Shown piece after piece: positions 1 to 9,021 of a DNA stretch of 64,000 bases. Under the pieces are notes generated by a model. The model was not told where the DNA came from. It saw only the letters and a program-made list of their open reading frames with translations, and did not search any database. This DNA is from HXMU1420-13 sp963691715 (GTDB lineage: Bacteria; Bacteroidota; Rhodothermia; Balneolales; Balneolaceae): the NCBI GenBank assembly GCA_963691715.1, contig OY829281.1, positions 2,232,001-2,296,000 on the forward strand, in the 5' to 3' direction. The position numbers and the translations under genes are program-made. How positions within the stretch are numbered: the first letter of the stretch is position 1; each line of letters begins with the position of its first letter.

Positions 1-1
1 G

Positions 2-505
2 CTAACCAACCAAGCTGCGGTTGTTACTGTTGGGCAAATACATGGTGGTGTACGTAATAATATCATTCCAGAAGAAGTATATATGGAAGGAACAATTCGA
101 ACGCTCGACACTGATATGCGGGCCAAATTATTCTCACGACTCGAAACAATTGTAACAAAGACAGCAGAAGCTAATGGAGCAGAAGCCATACTTGATATTA
201 GAGAAGGATATCCAGTTACCTATAATGACCCAGAATTAACAACTATGATGGCGCCCACATTAAAAGCTGTTGCTGGTTCTGAAAATGTTAATTATATAAA
301 TGCGATTACTGGGGCAGAGGATTTTTCATTTTTCCAAGAACAAGTACCTGGCTTATATTTTTTCATTGGCGGTTTACCACCTGGTGGAACACCTGCAGGA
401 CATCATACACCTGATTTTTATATCGATGAGGCTGGTATGAAATTAGGAGTAAGAGCAATGGCGAATTTAGTAATAGACTATTTTACAATTTCAGCAGGTG
501 GCTGA
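2..505 (+). CDS. M20D-type amidohydrolase, C-terminal part (cut by window edge)
   Basis: The reading frame is open from base 2, so the gene starts before the window and only the last ~167 residues are seen. The family hydrolyses N-acyl amino acids or similar amide conjugates using two metal ions. The visible part carries the hallmarks of the M20D subgroup: 'GTIRTLD' at the edge of the lid domain, 'AEDFSFF' and 'HHTPDFYIDEA', where the histidine of the last motif is a metal ligand in the family. An internal ATG at 83 is not the start because homology-like sequence continues upstream of it. The stop codon overlaps the beginning of the next frame, and the next gene is a second M20 peptidase, so the two probably form an operon. 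Substrate cannot be told from sequence. Confidence 0.88.
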   Translation, partial: LTNQAAVVTVGQIHGGVRNNIIPEEVYMEGTIRTLDTDMRAKLFSRLETIVTKTAEANGAEAILDIREGYPVTYNDPELTTMMAPTLKAVAGSENVNYINAITGAEDFSFFQEQVPGLYFFIGGLPPGGTPAGHHTPDFYIDEAGMKLGVRAMANLVIDYFTISAGG

Positions 506-506
506 G

Positions 507-1793
507 ATGTTACGTGTTGTATTTTTATATCTTTTTATCCCTACAATTAGTGTTGCTCAACATTTGAGTAACACTGAGATTGCAATAATAAATGCTGTAG
601 ATGCTAACAATGAAGACGCTCTTAAGTTTCTCATTGATAATGTAAATCTGAACTCAGGATCGATGAATGCTGATGGAGTTCGGGATTTAGGAATGCGTTA
701 TGTAAACGCTTATAATGCTCTTGGATTTGAAACTGATTTTATAGACCAAAGTGAAGTAAATCGTGGTGGTCATTTTATAGCTAGAAAAAAGGGGAATTCA
801 GGACAACGATTACTTCTAATTGGACATTTAGACACCGTTTTTGAAAAAGATAGTCCATTTCAAGAAGCTATCTTTCAATCAGATTCCATTCTTGCTGGGC
901 CTGGTATTGCTGATATGAAAGCCGGTAATGTTATGATTTTATATGCCTTAAAGGCTTTGGTTGAAACTAACGCCCTCAAAGACGCAACTATAACGGTAGT
1001 TTTAACTGGTGACGAAGAAAAACCTGGTCGACCTTTTTCTGTATCTAGACATCATCTTGTTGAAGCTGCTAAAGAATCGGATATAGCACTAGGATTTGAA
1101 ACTGCCAGTGGTTGGGAATATGCTACTGTTGCTCGCCGTTCTTAAAATACATGGAAAATCGAAATTGAAGGCGTTCAAGCACATTCATCTGGTGTTTTTT
1201 CCGATCAAGCGGGTGCTGGCTCCATTTATGAAGCAGCAAGGATATTGAATCGATTTTATGAAGAACTTCAAGAAGAATTTCTAACTTTTAATGCATCAAT
1301 GATAGTGGGTGGAAATGAGGTAGAATTTGATGTTGAGAACCTTGAAGGGTCTATGAGTGGAAAGTCTAACATTGTGCCAAAGAAAACCATTATCTATGGA
1401 GACCTTCGATATCTTACTGAGGAACAAGGAGAAAGAACCGTCGAAAAAATGAGGGATATAGTCAGCCAATCACTACCGCAAACTTCCACAGCATTTACCT
1501 TTAATCCTGGATATCCTCCTATGGCTCCCAGTGAAGGTAATATGAACATTCTCTCCATTCTAAGTGAAGTAAGTGAAGATATGGGAATTGGCCCAGTAAA
1601 AGCATATGACCCCGGAAAACGTGGTGCAGCTGATATTTCTTTTGTTGCAAATTATGTAGACGGACTAGATGGCTTGGGTGCCTTTGGCCAAGGCACACAT
1701 AGTCCTAGAGAAATTATGCATGTGCCTTCATATAATAAACTCACACAAAGAGCAGCTCTATTAATTTATAGACTCACCCAAATGGATGAATGA
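507..1793 (+). pseudogene. M20 family metallopeptidase (carboxypeptidase G2-like), interrupted by one in-frame stop
   Basis: One frame codes for a complete M20 peptidase of about 428 codons, but a TAA at 1143-1145 splits it. Before the stop are a signal peptide (first ~18 residues, ending 'SVAQ'), the metal motif 'GHLDTV', 'GIADMKAGN' and the catalytic 'GDEEKPGR'. After the stop, in the same frame and without any gap, come 'EGVQAHSSGVF', 'KRGAADISF' and the last metal-binding motif 'GTHSPREIMHVP'. The block around the stop, RRS-stop-NTW, aligns with the usual RRGxSGW strand of the family, so a single base change (for example TCA to TAA) would explain it. The start is taken as ATG 507, 2 bases after the upstream stop; a GTG at 498 is also possible. 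Either a recent nonsense mutation or a sequencing error; both halves are otherwise undamaged. Confidence 0.85.
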
Positions 1794-1872
1794 AACTGCT
1801 AATTAGAATAGAGATAGAGCTGTGCCATGCTCTTTGGCTATTAAGATTTTTATAAAATTCAGATGTAGATTA

Positions 1873-2736
1873 ATGCTCTATCCATCAAAATGGAAATCCT
1901 ACGAACTACTTGATATTGGCGAGGGCCGAAAATTAGAGCGATTTGACGAACTAATAGTTGATCGGCCTGAACATGCTGCAACTGGGAAAAAAGAACACCT
2001 CGAACTGTGGCTTGATGCGGATCATGTATTTAAAGAAGAGAAAAATCAAACCGGATCATGGAATGCTGATATTAAACCGTTTAGTATTAATTATTTGATT
2101 GATGATCAACCATTTCAATTTCAACTTAAACAAACCACATTTAAACATCTTGGTATTTTCCCTGAGCAAGCCGTCAATTGGGATTACATAGCCAGAAAAT
2201 GTCTTCAATTTCAAAAAAAGGGTATTAAACCAAATGTACTTAATCTGTTTGCCTATACGGGCGCTGCATCATTAATTGCTGATAGATTTGGAGCAAATGT
2301 AACTCATGTTGATTCTTCAAAATCGGTAGTGCAATGGGCAAAACTAAATTCTGAATTAAATAAAATCTCTAGCATTCGATGGATCTTAGAAGACGCACGA
2401 AAATTCGTTGAGAGAGCTATCAAAAGAAAAGAAACATATCATGGGATCATTTTAGATCCTCCGATATTTGGAAGAGTATCTAAAGGCAAAAACTGGAAAT
2501 TAAATACTGATTTGAAACCACTCATGGAGAATATTATTAGAATCCTTGACGAACAGTATCATTTTTTAATCCTAAACACTTACTCGCCACAACTTTCCCT
2601 TATTAAACTAAAACAATTGTTGAATTCTATTTCTAGCTTTCCAACAAAGTATGAAGCGACCACCCTTGGGTTGGAATCCACTTCTGGAAAAAAATTAGAC
2701 CTTGGCAATTTAGTGAGGTTTCATTCCAAATTTTAG
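1873..2736 (+). CDS. Class I SAM-dependent methyltransferase, RlmI/RlmK-like
   Basis: Predicted methyltransferase of about 287 residues. The Rossmann-like SAM-binding core shows motif I 'LNLFAYTGAAS', the acidic strand end 'THVDSSKSVVQWAKLN' and motif IV 'ILDPPIFGR', which is the pattern of the 23S rRNA (cytosine-C5) methyltransferase RlmI and the RlmK domain. The N-terminal PUA domain of RlmI is missing, so this is the shorter form often seen in Bacteroidota. The frame is open to an ATG at 1822, but the extra 17 residues are poorly protein-like and the ATG at 1873 gives a better N-terminus. It follows the M20 genes by ~80 bases on the same strand. The RNA position it modifies is not evident. 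Confidence 0.8.
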   Translation: MLYPSKWKSYELLDIGEGRKLERFDELIVDRPEHAATGKKEHLELWLDADHVFKEEKNQTGSWNADIKPFSINYLIDDQPFQFQLKQTTFKHLGIFPEQAVNWDYIARKCLQFQKKGIKPNVLNLFAYTGAASLIADRFGANVTHVDSSKSVVQWAKLNSELNKISSIRWILEDARKFVERAIKRKETYHGIILDPPIFGRVSKGKNWKLNTDLKPLMENIIRILDEQYHFLILNTYSPQLSLIKLKQLLNSISSFPTKYEATTLGLESTSGKKLDLGNLVRFHSKF

Positions 2737-2756
2737 GCCGTTTATGATGTTAAAAT

Positions 2757-2790
2757 GGTTGCAGTTAATGAATGAACCTTAACCACAACC
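2757..2790. terminator. Possible shared hairpin between convergent genes
   Basis: An imperfect inverted repeat (GGTTGCAGTTAA / TTAACCACAACC, ten of twelve positions complementary) lies in the short gap between the methyltransferase and the convergent anti-sigma-like gene. No long T run follows on either side, so a terminator role is only plausible. Confidence 0.35.
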
Positions 2791-2808
2791 ACTTATACTT
2801 TAATATCT

Positions 2809-3615
2809 TTACTCTTGCTGTTTATCTGTATCGTCATTCAACCTAATATCCAACATTTTATCATCTCCATTTTTTGTAATTCGTATAGATTTAATTTGAT
2901 TAGGTGAAATCAAGTTCAAAGCGTCTTTTGTTTCTTCTGCTTTGAGATCTAAAGCATGTATCTGTATTTGTTTATTGCCTTCATCATCCGTTGTTATGGT
3001 AACGGTATTACTTAATTTTGATTTAGCAAGAATATTATTCATTCCTCGAGTAAGAATGCTATCTGGTATTTGATTACCGATATGGATTGAAAATTTTGCT
3101 AATACTGATTTATACACAGGTTTTTGAATGGTTTCTTCAATAGGTAAAATTTCAAAATCAAAATTTGTGTATTGTGTACCAAGTTCCTCAAACCGATGTT
3201 CTACCTCATTCAAGGGTATATCAGGAAATAAAAATAATACTGTTCCACGGGTTGTAGATTCATACACATCTATGGTAGTTGCAAGATTCTTATTCGATGA
3301 CCTTATTTCTTTTAACGATGAACTAACCGTTGCAGAGTCTGAAAATATGAGACCCTTAACCATAAATCCAATTTCTTCCTCATGCTGAACTGGTACAGTA
3401 CAAGCAACTAGAATGAGGGTTGCTACTAAAAAAGAAGCGGCTACTTTATAAAACTTTTTCATTGGATACCTTTTTTTTGATTGTTGATCTAACCAGACAC
3501 TTAAATCATCCATTGAATCAGAATGATCTTGATTTTTAAAGGAATTAAATTTTTCTGAAACACTCATTGTATTATCCAATTGATTTGTATTGGTTAATAA
3601 GTTTAGAAGTTTCAT
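2809..3615 (-). CDS. Membrane-anchored protein, putative anti-sigma partner of the adjacent ECF sigma factor
   Basis: A 268-residue protein not matching a family I can name. If the first ATG is used it has a charged cytoplasmic N-terminus of ~55 residues, one membrane segment (about residues 58-73, 'ASFLVATLILVACTV') and a large extracytoplasmic part. The overlap of 44 bases with the upstream sigma factor gene and the topology (cytoplasmic tail, one TM, outer domain) are typical of anti-sigma factors. An alternative is initiation at the internal Met 52, which would produce a lipoprotein with the lipobox 'LVAC'. The extracytoplasmic part is rich in beta-like alternating segments and has two similar-looking 'IRITKNGD'/'TITTDDEG' strands, but no known sensor domain is recognised. 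The coupled arrangement is the main support for the regulatory assignment. Confidence 0.6.
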   Translation of the reverse strand: MKLLNLLTNTNQLDNTMSVSEKFNSFKNQDHSDSMDDLSVWLDQQSKKRYPMKKFYKVAASFLVATLILVACTVPVQHEEEIGFMVKGLIFSDSATVSSSLKEIRSSNKNLATTIDVYESTTRGTVLFLFPDIPLNEVEHRFEELGTQYTNFDFEILPIEETIQKPVYKSVLAKFSIHIGNQIPDSILTRGMNNILAKSKLSNTVTITTDDEGNKQIQIHALDLKAEETKDALNLISPNQIKSIRITKNGDDKMLDIRLNDDTDKQQE

Positions 3616-4168
3616 GGTATAGATCGCTGGTTTTAATTGATGTTATATTTTTTTGTTGAGGATATTCCTCTTCCAGGGTTTCCATGATTTTCTTCAATTT
3701 TAATCTTGTTCTACTCAACCTACTTTTTATCGCTGATTCACTCTTTTCCTTTTGCATTTCAGTGATTTCTTTAATCGAAAAGCCTCCAATCTCGAACAGT
3801 AATAATGCTACCCTTTCTTTTGGTTGAATATGCATCAAAGCAGCAATTAATAATTGATTTTCATCGAAGTAATTTTCGGTTAATATCTTAAAATCTTTGC
3901 CTTCAATTAACATCGTTTGTGATACAAATCTTTTCCAAAAAGGGCGTCTAATAGCATTATAAAAGCAATTAGTAATTATCTGAAATAGCCAATTTTTAAA
4001 TACCTTTTGATTCTTAAGATGGTCTACGTTTTCATATGCTTTGAGCAATGATTGCTGTAGAATTTCTTCAGTTTCAATCTGATCCTGTTCCGCACATAAT
4101 GCCCTGCAATAATTAACAGCGTCATTATAATGTGGTTTTAGTAATTGGGTAAATTCAGAATTTGTCAA
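3572..4168 (-). CDS. ECF-family RNA polymerase sigma-70 factor
   Basis: 198 residues, a usual length for ECF sigma factors. Region 2 (about residues 10-85) contains the 'EEILQQSLLKAYENVDHLKNQ' helix and 'FKNWLFQIITNCFYNAIRR', the promoter -10 binding part. Region 4 (about 120-170) contains 'QPKERVALLLFEIGGFSIKEI' and the recognition helix part 'SAIKSRLSRTRLKLKK'. The C-terminus extends ~25 residues past region 4 into the overlap with the downstream membrane protein gene, which suggests translational coupling to an anti-sigma factor. The target regulon is not visible here; the long upstream region may carry an autoregulated promoter. It is divergent from the COG0523 GTPase gene. Confidence 0.92.
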   Translation of the reverse strand: MTNSEFTQLLKPHYNDAVNYCRALCAEQDQIETEEILQQSLLKAYENVDHLKNQKVFKNWLFQIITNCFYNAIRRPFWKRFVSQTMLIEGKDFKILTENYFDENQLLIAALMHIQPKERVALLLFEIGGFSIKEITEMQKEKSESAIKSRLSRTRLKLKKIMETLEEEYPQQKNITSIKTSDLYHETSKLINQYKSIG

Positions 4169-4501
4169 ATTAAATATTGTTGAAATTCGTGGTTAAGCGC
4201 GCACTCCTTCATAAGACACTTCAGAATGTAAGAAAGTCGCAATAGCTTAACATTTAATTTATTTTGAGGTTCATAGACTATAAGTTATTTCATATTTCTC
4301 TTTTGACTATTCTTATTTTTATAATTTATTTATTTAATTGCCATATAGAGTATGCGATATGGCTTTGAATGTGATGAATACTAGAACGAGATGGCTCAGT
4401 GTATACATCCTCTTTCATTAGATTCTACCTTTTTTTTATTATCTACGACCTTTTTCTAAATTAAAAATACGTTTACATCAACCAACAATGTCTACTACTG
4501 A
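4169..4501. promoter_or_regulatory. Divergent intergenic region between ECF sigma factor and COG0523 GTPase
   Basis: A 333-base AT-rich gap between divergently transcribed genes, so it should contain both promoters. A hairpin of 7 bp (GCCATAT / ATATGGC with a 10-base loop) is centred near 4353. No open frame, tRNA or clear zinc-uptake-regulator palindrome could be recognised. Confidence 0.4.
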
Positions 4502-5695
4502 ATGAAAATACCTGTTGTACTATTAAATGGTTTTTTGGGGTCGGGTAAAACCACACTTTTAAGAAATCTGCTTGTTCAATCACATGAAAAAAATATCAAT
4601 GTAGGTGTTATTGTAAACGACATGAGTGAACTTGATGTGGATGGGGAATTAGTTGCACATACAGAAGTAGTTGAACAAAAAAAGTACAATTTCATTTCTA
4701 TTCATAATTGCATTATTAGTAGTAAAAGAGGACTTGAAGAATTAGATAAGGCATTACATACTATTCTTTCAAAGAATACGCCCGAAGTAATACTTTTAGA
4801 AACATCTGGAAGTGGACATCCAATGCCTCTTATTCAGTATTTTCAAACTAATGAGCGATGCAGTCTTACGGGAGTATTAGCACTAGTTGATAGTTTAATG
4901 TTGGCACGAGATTATAATTATGGAAAATTATTAGTCCCTCTTCTGCAATATAATTTACAAATCAATAAACGCGATACCATCAATCTTCTTACAGAGCAAA
5001 TTATGTTTTGTAATCAGTTAATACTAACAAAAGTAGATCGCTTAGAAACTGGAAAAGTCAATGATATAGCTCAATCGATTCATCCCCTTAATCCTTATGT
5101 CTCTATAGTTTCAGTTCCTTGGGGTAATCTTGCTATTGAACAACTATTAGACATGCCAGAATACAACTATCATCGGGTAGCACAGTTAGCAGAAGAACTA
5201 ACGCCAATAATAGAAATAGAATCAAAAGAAGAAAAACCATATAACCTAGCAACAAGGGTAATAAATGATGATCGCCCATTTCATCCACAACGTTTGTGGG
5301 ATACTTGTCAACAATATCTTGATCAAAAAATTTATCGTAGTAAAGGATTTTTTTGGCTCGCTAGTAGAGATAAATTATCATTACTATGGAATCAAGCTGC
5401 TGGCAATATAAGTTTAGAATGTATTGGTTATTGGCGTTCTGGAATTGTTGAAGATGAAAATCATGGGCTTACTGATATGGAAGTAGAAGAGCTTAAAAAA
5501 ATGTTAGCCAAAGAACCTGGGCGATTTGGAGATCGACATTGCGATCTAACTGTTATTGGAGATGCAACCATTATAGATTCGTTTATTGAAGCACTTGAAA
5601 CATGTTTTCTCACCAAAGATGAGCTTAAGCTCTACATATCGGGTATGCATTTTGATGATCCTTGGCCAAAAAATATGGTCAAACTTTCCAATTAA
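4502..5695 (+). CDS. COG0523 (CobW/Nfu-like G3E) GTP-binding protein with altered metal motif
   Basis: G3E-family P-loop GTPase of 397 residues; relatives act as metal (zinc, cobalt, iron) chaperones or insertases. Visible motifs: Walker A 'GFLGSGKTT' (Lys16), Walker B-like 'LETSGSGHP' (from Leu99), and the guanine-specificity motif 'LTKVD' (175-179). The C-terminal CobW_C domain occupies roughly residues 255-390 and ends with the usual 'DPWP' segment. The unusual point is the metal-binding loop: where the family has N-G-C-x-C-C, this protein has 'HNCIISSKR' (Cys70, Ser73, Ser74), so the CxCC cysteines are lost apart from one shifted Cys. This places it in a divergent subgroup or implies a different role. 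No metal transporter or metalloenzyme gene is adjacent. Confidence 0.85.
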   Translation: MKIPVVLLNGFLGSGKTTLLRNLLVQSHEKNINVGVIVNDMSELDVDGELVAHTEVVEQKKYNFISIHNCIISSKRGLEELDKALHTILSKNTPEVILLETSGSGHPMPLIQYFQTNERCSLTGVLALVDSLMLARDYNYGKLLVPLLQYNLQINKRDTINLLTEQIMFCNQLILTKVDRLETGKVNDIAQSIHPLNPYVSIVSVPWGNLAIEQLLDMPEYNYHRVAQLAEELTPIIEIESKEEKPYNLATRVINDDRPFHPQRLWDTCQQYLDQKIYRSKGFFWLASRDKLSLLWNQAAGNISLECIGYWRSGIVEDENHGLTDMEVEELKKMLAKEPGRFGDRHCDLTVIGDATIIDSFIEALETCFLTKDELKLYISGMHFDDPWPKNMVKLSN

Positions 5696-5880
5696 AAATT
5701 CTGCATACTTTATAAGTAATTACTCGAATCATAATATTGGTTCCATAACATGCACAGTTCCTATAAAACATGAGAAGATCTGTAACTTTTTTTGAAATAC
5801 TAAGTATTTGAGATTTATTCTACAAAGAAACCCATTCACACTTACCTCTTTTTTACTTTAATTGAGAACATCATTTTAAA

Positions 5881-7020
5881 ATGAAAAAATTAATAAAAAC
5901 AATTAGTTGTTCACTTCCATTTTTTCTTGGACTTATTTTTGGAGGATGTAACAAATCTAATACCCCTATCTCACCTGCTATTAATGAATTAACCGATACA
6001 AATTTTATACATCATAATCACGATTCATTGATCTATGAACATGTTAACAATCTCCCAAATGGTACTGAATTATCATTTGGATTTTTGGTGGATAACGAAC
6101 CTTATTTTGTTGGGGTCTCCAGATTAAATGATACACTAGTCGTAGTAACTAATGAGGAATCAATCTTTGAAATTGGATCGATCAGCAAGGTCTTCACTTC
6201 CACTCTTCTTGCAAATACTATTGTAAACTCAGATCTAGACATGAATTCTGCCATTAACCCATATTTAGATTTTCAACTTGCAGATAGCATTGAAATATCA
6301 TTCAAAGAATTAGCAAATCACACTGCTGGCTTACCAAGAATGCCACCAAATATTTTACTGAGTTTACTATTTAATCCAAGTAACCCATACAAAAATTATG
6401 ATCATACAAAGCTAGAGAAGTATCTTACTAAAAAGCTGGAACTGCATTATGAACAAGGTCAAGTAAGTAAATATTCTAATATTGGTAGTACGATTTTAGG
6501 ATTTACACTTTCAGAAATTACAGGAGAGAATTATGAAAGCATGTTGCAAAAAAATATTTTTAAGCCATATGGTATGCCTTTTTCGACTACTAAAAGAGAG
6601 AGCCTTGATCCTGGTTCCTTAGTAAAAGGTTTAGATGAAGAAGGACTTCCAACCCCAAACTGGGATTTAAATGCATTCACTCCTGCGGGTGGTATTTTAT
6701 CTAATGTAAAGGATTTATCTAGCTTTGCATCAGCACAATTTGATATCTCAAATTACGCATTAAATCTTACTAGAGAAGTTACATTTAGTGATACAACCCA
6801 TATAGAAGTGGGATTAGGTTGGCTTATCATTAATACTAAAAGTGGAGATAGATGGCATTGGCATAATGGTGGAACAGGGGGCTACAAATCTAGTATGGCA
6901 ATTGATATAGAAAAAAAGAATGCTGTTATTGTTTTATCTAATGTGAGTGGATTAAGTCCCAAAGCTTTTCAAATTGATGATTTATGTTTTGATTTGATGA
7001 AATCTTTATCCGACTTTTGA
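5881..7020 (+). CDS. Serine hydrolase lipoprotein, class C beta-lactamase / PBP4*-type fold
   Basis: 379 residues. The N-terminus is a lipoprotein signal with lipobox 'IFGGC' (Cys23), so the protein should be anchored in the cell envelope. All three motifs of the beta-lactamase/transpeptidase-like family are present: S100-x-x-K103 ('GSISKVF'), Y198-S-N200 ('KYSN') and the H328-N-G motif ('WHNGGTGGY'). Members include AmpC-like enzymes, esterases and D-amino acid peptidases; the general family match is firm but true beta-lactamase activity is not implied. It stands alone between the GTPase and the GH13 gene, both on the same strand, with ~100-185 base gaps that can hold promoters. Confidence 0.85.
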   Translation: MKKLIKTISCSLPFFLGLIFGGCNKSNTPISPAINELTDTNFIHHNHDSLIYEHVNNLPNGTELSFGFLVDNEPYFVGVSRLNDTLVVVTNEESIFEIGSISKVFTSTLLANTIVNSDLDMNSAINPYLDFQLADSIEISFKELANHTAGLPRMPPNILLSLLFNPSNPYKNYDHTKLEKYLTKKLELHYEQGQVSKYSNIGSTILGFTLSEITGENYESMLQKNIFKPYGMPFSTTKRESLDPGSLVKGLDEEGLPTPNWDLNAFTPAGGILSNVKDLSSFASAQFDISNYALNLTREVTFSDTTHIEVGLGWLIINTKSGDRWHWHNGGTGGYKSSMAIDIEKKNAVIVLSNVSGLSPKAFQIDDLCFDLMKSLSDF

Positions 7021-7120
7021 TATAATAATTATTCCTTTACCCAAATGTAAGTACTTACATAAGATTCTGTTATTGGGGATGGTTATTTTCCTTTATTGAA
7101 TATAGCATAATAACACACTT

Positions 7121-8974
7121 ATGAAATTAACAGTATCTTTCCTATTTGCTTTCGTAGTAAGTATAAACACTCTATTTGCTCAAGTTGATAAAATTGAACC
7201 CCCATTTTGGTGGACAAATATGCCTATTCAAGAGGTGCAAATTCAACTCTATGGTAAAAATATTGGTGATTATCGAGCATCTATTGATTATCCTGGAATA
7301 AAGATTACGCAACAAATTGCTGTCGATTCCAAAAACTATCTATTTCTTTACTTAGAAGTTTCTCCCGATGCAGCAGCAGGCCTAATTCCCATTGAACTGA
7401 AAAAAAGCCGCCGCGATAAAATTGATATAGAGTTCGAATTAAAGGAAAGATCCAGTAGTGTTGGTAAACATATGGGCTTCGATGCTTCAGATCTGATTTA
7501 TTTAATGATGCCAGATCGATTTGCTAATGGAAATCCAGCCAATGATTCTATAGAAGGTATGTTGGAAACTGCGGATATCACAAATCCTGAGCGCAGACAA
7601 GGAGGGGATCTAAAAGGAGTAATGGATCATTTAGATTATATCAAGGAACAAGGAATGACTGCTATTTGGCTGATGCCCATCTTTGAAAATGATATGACTC
7701 CAGAATATGGGGGATATCATGGATATGCTGCAACTGATATGTATCGTGTAGATCGGCGCTTCGGATCAAACGAAGAGTATAAAAGACTTGTAGAAATGGC
7801 TCATGAACATGATATGAAAGTTATTATGGATATGATTCATAATCATATTGGTGATCAACATTGGTGGATGAAAGATTTACCCACTACAGATTGGGTACAC
7901 AGTTGGGAGCAATACGGTCAAACAAGTTATAGAGGCCCTGTAGCATCCGATCCATATGCTTCAACGTTTGATAAGAATCAGTTAGTAAATGGTTGGTTTG
8001 TAAAAGAAATGCCAGATCTAAATCAAAATAACCCTATTCTTGCCGACTACCTCATCCAAAATACCATTTGGTGGATTGAATTTTCTGGAATAGATGGTAT
8101 CCGAATGGATACATATGTATTTCCCGATAAAGAGTATATGGCGCGATGGGCAAAGGAGGTTTTAACTGCTTATCCAAATTTCAATATTGTAGGTGAAGCA
8201 TGGCTTAACTATCCAGCACCTGAAGCTTTTTGGCAATACGATCTAGGAAATAAAGAAGATGGTTACCAATCCCATTTACCAAGCGTAACCGACTTTCCTC
8301 TTGCACAAACCATAGATCGTGCACTAAATCAAAAATTTGGTTGGGATGAAGGTGTTTCGCAGATATGGAATCTACTTGGAAATGACTTTTTGTATGATGA
8401 TCCGATGAAAAATGTAATTTTCCTTGATAATCATGATATGGATCGAATATTTGAAAGGCTTGGAAAAAATGAAGCTAAATTTAAAATGGCATATAGCTTC
8501 TTATTAACTACTCGTGGCATCCCTCAAGTATACTATGGGAATGAACTGATGATGGCGCATGAATACCGAGGAGGAGATGATGAGCATCGCCGTCCCAATA
8601 TGCCCGGAGGTTGGCCTGGCGATGTACGATCTGTTTTTACGAAAGAAGGTAGAACGGATAAAGAAAATGAAATTTTTGAATTTACCAAGAAACTGAATCA
8701 TTGGAGAATGAACTCACCTGCTATCCATGAAGGCGCATTGGTTCATTTTGTACCAAAGGATGGTGTATATGTCTATTTCAGATTGCATAAAGATCAAAAC
8801 GTGATGGTAGTCATGAATCAAAACGACGAAGAGGTCACATTATCTCGTGATATATTTGCGGAAATTTTGGATCACTACAAATTAGGGATCGATGTTATGA
8901 AGGGTTCCCATATTGATCTTTCATCTGACTTTGCTGCTCCTGGGATGACAACTTCAATATTGGATTTAAAGTGA
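7121..8974 (+). CDS. Periplasmic GH13 alpha-amylase family enzyme (cyclomaltodextrinase / neopullulanase, SusA-like)
   Basis: 617 residues with a signal peptide (first ~20 residues, ending 'LFAQ'). An N-terminal beta-sandwich (about 22-105) resembles the cyclomaltodextrinase N domain, followed by the GH13 barrel and a C-terminal beta domain (from ~535). The catalytic triad is intact: nucleophile Asp330 in 'GIRMDTYVF', acid/base Glu359 in 'VGEAWLN', and Asp439 in 'LDNHDMDR'. The first conserved region 'MDMIHNHIG' is also seen. The enzyme probably cuts alpha-1,4 bonds of maltodextrins or cyclodextrins in the periplasm. No SusC/SusD pair or other glycan-use gene is adjacent, so it is not in a classical polysaccharide utilisation locus here. 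Confidence 0.9.
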   Translation: MKLTVSFLFAFVVSINTLFAQVDKIEPPFWWTNMPIQEVQIQLYGKNIGDYRASIDYPGIKITQQIAVDSKNYLFLYLEVSPDAAAGLIPIELKKSRRDKIDIEFELKERSSSVGKHMGFDASDLIYLMMPDRFANGNPANDSIEGMLETADITNPERRQGGDLKGVMDHLDYIKEQGMTAIWLMPIFENDMTPEYGGYHGYAATDMYRVDRRFGSNEEYKRLVEMAHEHDMKVIMDMIHNHIGDQHWWMKDLPTTDWVHSWEQYGQTSYRGPVASDPYASTFDKNQLVNGWFVKEMPDLNQNNPILADYLIQNTIWWIEFSGIDGIRMDTYVFPDKEYMARWAKEVLTAYPNFNIVGEAWLNYPAPEAFWQYDLGNKEDGYQSHLPSVTDFPLAQTIDRALNQKFGWDEGVSQIWNLLGNDFLYDDPMKNVIFLDNHDMDRIFERLGKNEAKFKMAYSFLLTTRGIPQVYYGNELMMAHEYRGGDDEHRRPNMPGGWPGDVRSVFTKEGRTDKENEIFEFTKKLNHWRMNSPAIHEGALVHFVPKDGVYVYFRLHKDQNVMVVMNQNDEEVTLSRDIFAEILDHYKLGIDVMKGSHIDLSSDFAAPGMTTSILDLK

Positions 8975-9021
8975 TAATTATTTCATTATTGTCCATTAAT
9001 TAAACGTATTTCATCCATCTT

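Noticed and set aside
3128..3388. Plus-strand open frame inside the anti-sigma-like gene
   Set aside because: It is antisense to a better supported gene, has no start context or motif, and similar shadows lie under many genes here.
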